Part shown: piece after piece, positions 19,351-21,033 of the stretch
Layout of the letters: every line of letters starts with the position of its first letter
Position numbering within the stretch: the first letter of the stretch is position 1
From: Candidatus Uhrbacteria bacterium
GTDB lineage: Bacteria > Patescibacteriota > Patescibacteriia > 2-12-FULL-60-25
Length of the DNA stretch: 21,033 nucleotides
Direction: 5' to 3'
Assembly: GCA_009691315.1 (NCBI GenBank)
Contig: SICT01000010.1
Span: 1 to 21,033, forward strand
The notes under the pieces: model-generated
The model's input: the letters and a program-made list of their open reading frames with translations, nothing else
The model's database searches: none
What the model was told of the DNA's origin: nothing
Program-made: the position numbers and the translations under genes

Positions 19351-21033
19351 GTCTTGTGGCGTACTTGATTTTTGTATGCCGATCTCTTCCAGTGCCCCGG
19401 GTTTACCCAGAAAAAACGCCATGTCGCCGCCTATCAGATAGCGTTCGGATTGAATGCGGCGCATGAGGAGTTCTCCTGTGAGTGCCCCTTGTTTTTTGAT
19501 GGCAGGAAGATATTTTATGGAGAGGATTTTTCCATAGCTGACACTTCCTTCTTGCGAAGAGGTGATGATCGTTGGGAGATGGATTTGGGAAAATGGAATG
19601 CCCCATTTTTCTGCACATGTTTGTGCCGGGATGAGGCCCTTGATCAGATGGTTTTCGTAAAGATCTCTCAATTCTCCTGTCAGGTCGCGAACCAGACTGT
19701 AGGTAAAACAATTATTAAAAATGATCGTCAGATCTCGTAACGCTTGTGGGCCTTGTGCGATGAGGTGGCCTAAGAGCGATTCAGCGATCTCTCTTCGAGT
19801 CAACTGTTCTTTTTCTGACAGCCCAATACTCGCCGTTCCTCCATGAGCATCTATGCAGACGGTTGTTTTTCCTGAAGATGTCGAGAGTGCGGTGAGCAGG
19901 GCATTTTTTGGACTTTTGTGTTTTCTTGCGTCAATGCGAGTGACTTTAGCCACATGCGATGCTTTCGCGATGGCATCCATGTCATCTCCATTAAATAGCC
20001 ATGGATATTCTTTATCGTAGGCATTAAAGTGGATAAAATGTTCCGTTTGCGGTCCGAGGATCGTGCGCTGCATCAATTCCTTTCGTTCTGCGAGGAATCG
20101 TTCAATCGTTGCGCGATCAGGTTTGAGATTTTGTATTTCAAAGGTATCCAGTGGATCAGCAGTTTCTGGATAAAAAGTGAACAGGATCGACTGATAGAAA
20201 TAGAATTTTCCTTTATGATCAAGTTGTTTTGTCCGTTCCGCAATCTGTTGTCTTCTATTGAGGAATGGTTCAATAGGAATGCCAAAAGACGCGAGCGTCC
20301 GACGATACTTTTCCCAATTTTTTTCTTGCCCAGCGTCTAAGACGACTTTAAAATTTAGGAGATCATTGCGGACAGCGACACTCCACAAATGGCCTATCTC
20401 AAATAGAGCGTGCAGGAGTTCCGTTCGTTTTTCTTTTGTGAGTGACCCCGTCATTGGTTTGAGTTTTATGATGTCGGGCAGGAGTCTAGGATCGATGGTT
20501 TGGAGCCTGACAAGCATCTGGTCAACATAATAATATTGCTCACGTACATCATTCAAATTCGCAAATGCCCCGGGTGTCACGGCAGGGAGATTCTCTCGCG
20601 TAAATTTTTCGGGAACAGAAGATACCCGCTTGCTCTCACGATTTTCTTGCTCTAAAATCGCTGCCTTCACGAGGGAGTACGTTTCTGCCAAGGTCAAATC
20701 TTCTTGGACACAACGTGCGCGTAGAGTTGGATCGGAAATCCACTGTCTAAATTTTGCGCGTCGTTTAGGATGCGTCCAGGCGCGGTACTCAGCCATGGTT
20801 CTTCTTGCTTCCGCTTTACTCCAACGATTTGAATCTTGTGTCATTTCTAATTGATAGACGCGAGGATCGATCTCCGCATCATCAATTTCGTTTGCCAGTG
20901 GAAAAAAATCTTTTACTCGGATTTGTCCATGCGTTTCTGGATAGAGACGGAGGATTTTTAATCGATCTCTTGTGGTCGCGTATTTTTCTGTTGCACGCAG
21001 AGATTGATAAACTAGGCCTGAGGCATCAAATTG
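19339..21033 (-). CDS. Large unrecognised protein with a clan CD (caspase/CHAT)-like His/Cys pair; 5' end outside window
   Basis: 564 codons visible. ATG 20844 is not the start: the frame stays open for 63 more codons to the window edge (for example RLKILRLYPETHGQIRVKDF), so the N-terminus is missing. Counting from Met at 20844, residues 1-310 are charged and helical with no clear domain. Then TTVCIDAHGG (327-336) puts His334 at a strand end before Gly, and LTIIFNNCFTYSLV (372-385) puts Cys379 at the next strand end. PTIITSSQEGSVSYGKIL follows (about 424-441). This strand-HG, strand-C, strand-TSS order resembles clan CD cysteine peptidases such as caspases, C13 and CHAT proteins. It could also be a non-catalytic relative or a chance likeness. 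It reads towards tRNA-Met, whose promoter overlaps its 3' end. Confidence 0.6.
   Translation of the reverse strand, partial: QFDASGLVYQSLRATEKYATTRDRLKILRLYPETHGQIRVKDFFPLANEIDDAEIDPRVYQLEMTQDSNRWSKAEARRTMAEYRAWTHPKRRAKFRQWISDPTLRARCVQEDLTLAETYSLVKAAILEQENRESKRVSSVPEKFTRENLPAVTPGAFANLNDVREQYYYVDQMLVRLQTIDPRLLPDIIKLKPMTGSLTKEKRTELLHALFEIGHLWSVAVRNDLLNFKVVLDAGQEKNWEKYRRTLASFGIPIEPFLNRRQQIAERTKQLDHKGKFYFYQSILFTFYPETADPLDTFEIQNLKPDRATIERFLAERKELMQRTILGPQTEHFIHFNAYDKEYPWLFNGDDMDAIAKASHVAKVTRIDARKHKSPKNALLTALSTSSGKTTVCIDAHGGTASIGLSEKEQLTRREIAESLLGHLIAQGPQALRDLTIIFNNCFTYSLVRDLTGELRDLYENHLIKGLIPAQTCAEKWGIPFSQIHLPTIITSSQEGSVSYGKILSIKYLPAIKKQGALTGELLMRRIQSERYLIGGDMAFFLGKPGALEEIGIQKSSTPQDLPV

Overview
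The window most likely comes from a Patescibacteria (CPR) genome, probably of the Parcubacteria/Paceibacteria type. This is inferred from gene content and compact aminoacyl-tRNA synthetases, not from a marker gene. AspRS lacks the bacterial GAD insertion and ProRS lacks the INS editing domain. Genes are tightly packed, many housekeeping genes lack a Shine-Dalgarno (SD) sequence, and TGA is used as a normal stop.

Layout. 1-2412: the 3' end of ileS, a DUF218/YdcF-like gene and a SerB-like HAD phosphatase. 2426-4932: purC (-) and a divergent purA-like gene (+), visibly more GC-rich than the flanks. 4968-7074: a palindromic repeat, a CYTH-like gene, a double-hairpin repeat and a TMEM43-family membrane gene. 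7075-8640: an accessory patch with a self-contained transcription unit encoding two overlapping micropeptides (31 and 23 codons), a frame-damaged nucleotidyltransferase gene between 48-bp direct repeats (the right one enters the 3' end of tRNA-Arg), tRNA-Arg(CCG) and tRNA-Lys(CTT). 8642-9872: a second HAD gene and a 75-aa charged orphan. 9963-19124: a housekeeping block with proS, an orphan, HU (-), ruvX, recO, asnS, a membrane-anchored protein, aspS, scpA, scpB and a D-Ala-D-Ala carboxypeptidase. 19185-21033: tRNA-Met(CAT) and a large protein running off the right edge, with a His...Cys arrangement like clan CD (caspase/CHAT) proteins.

How the genes work together. Four synthetases (Ile, Pro, Asn, Asp) and three tRNAs serve translation. 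ruvX/recO, HU and scpA/scpB serve DNA repair and chromosome organisation, and the carboxypeptidase trims peptidoglycan. purC and the purA-like gene both encode aspartate-ligating purine enzymes, but the latter has Ala where the family has a catalytic His, so its activity is uncertain.

Most worth following up: the two-micropeptide unit at 7128-7412; the 817-bp repeat-bounded segment at tRNA-Arg; the altered purA active site; three double-hairpin intergenic elements; the nested cruciform before scpB; the clan CD-like protein; and the restriction of strong SD sequences to the GC-rich accessory genes.
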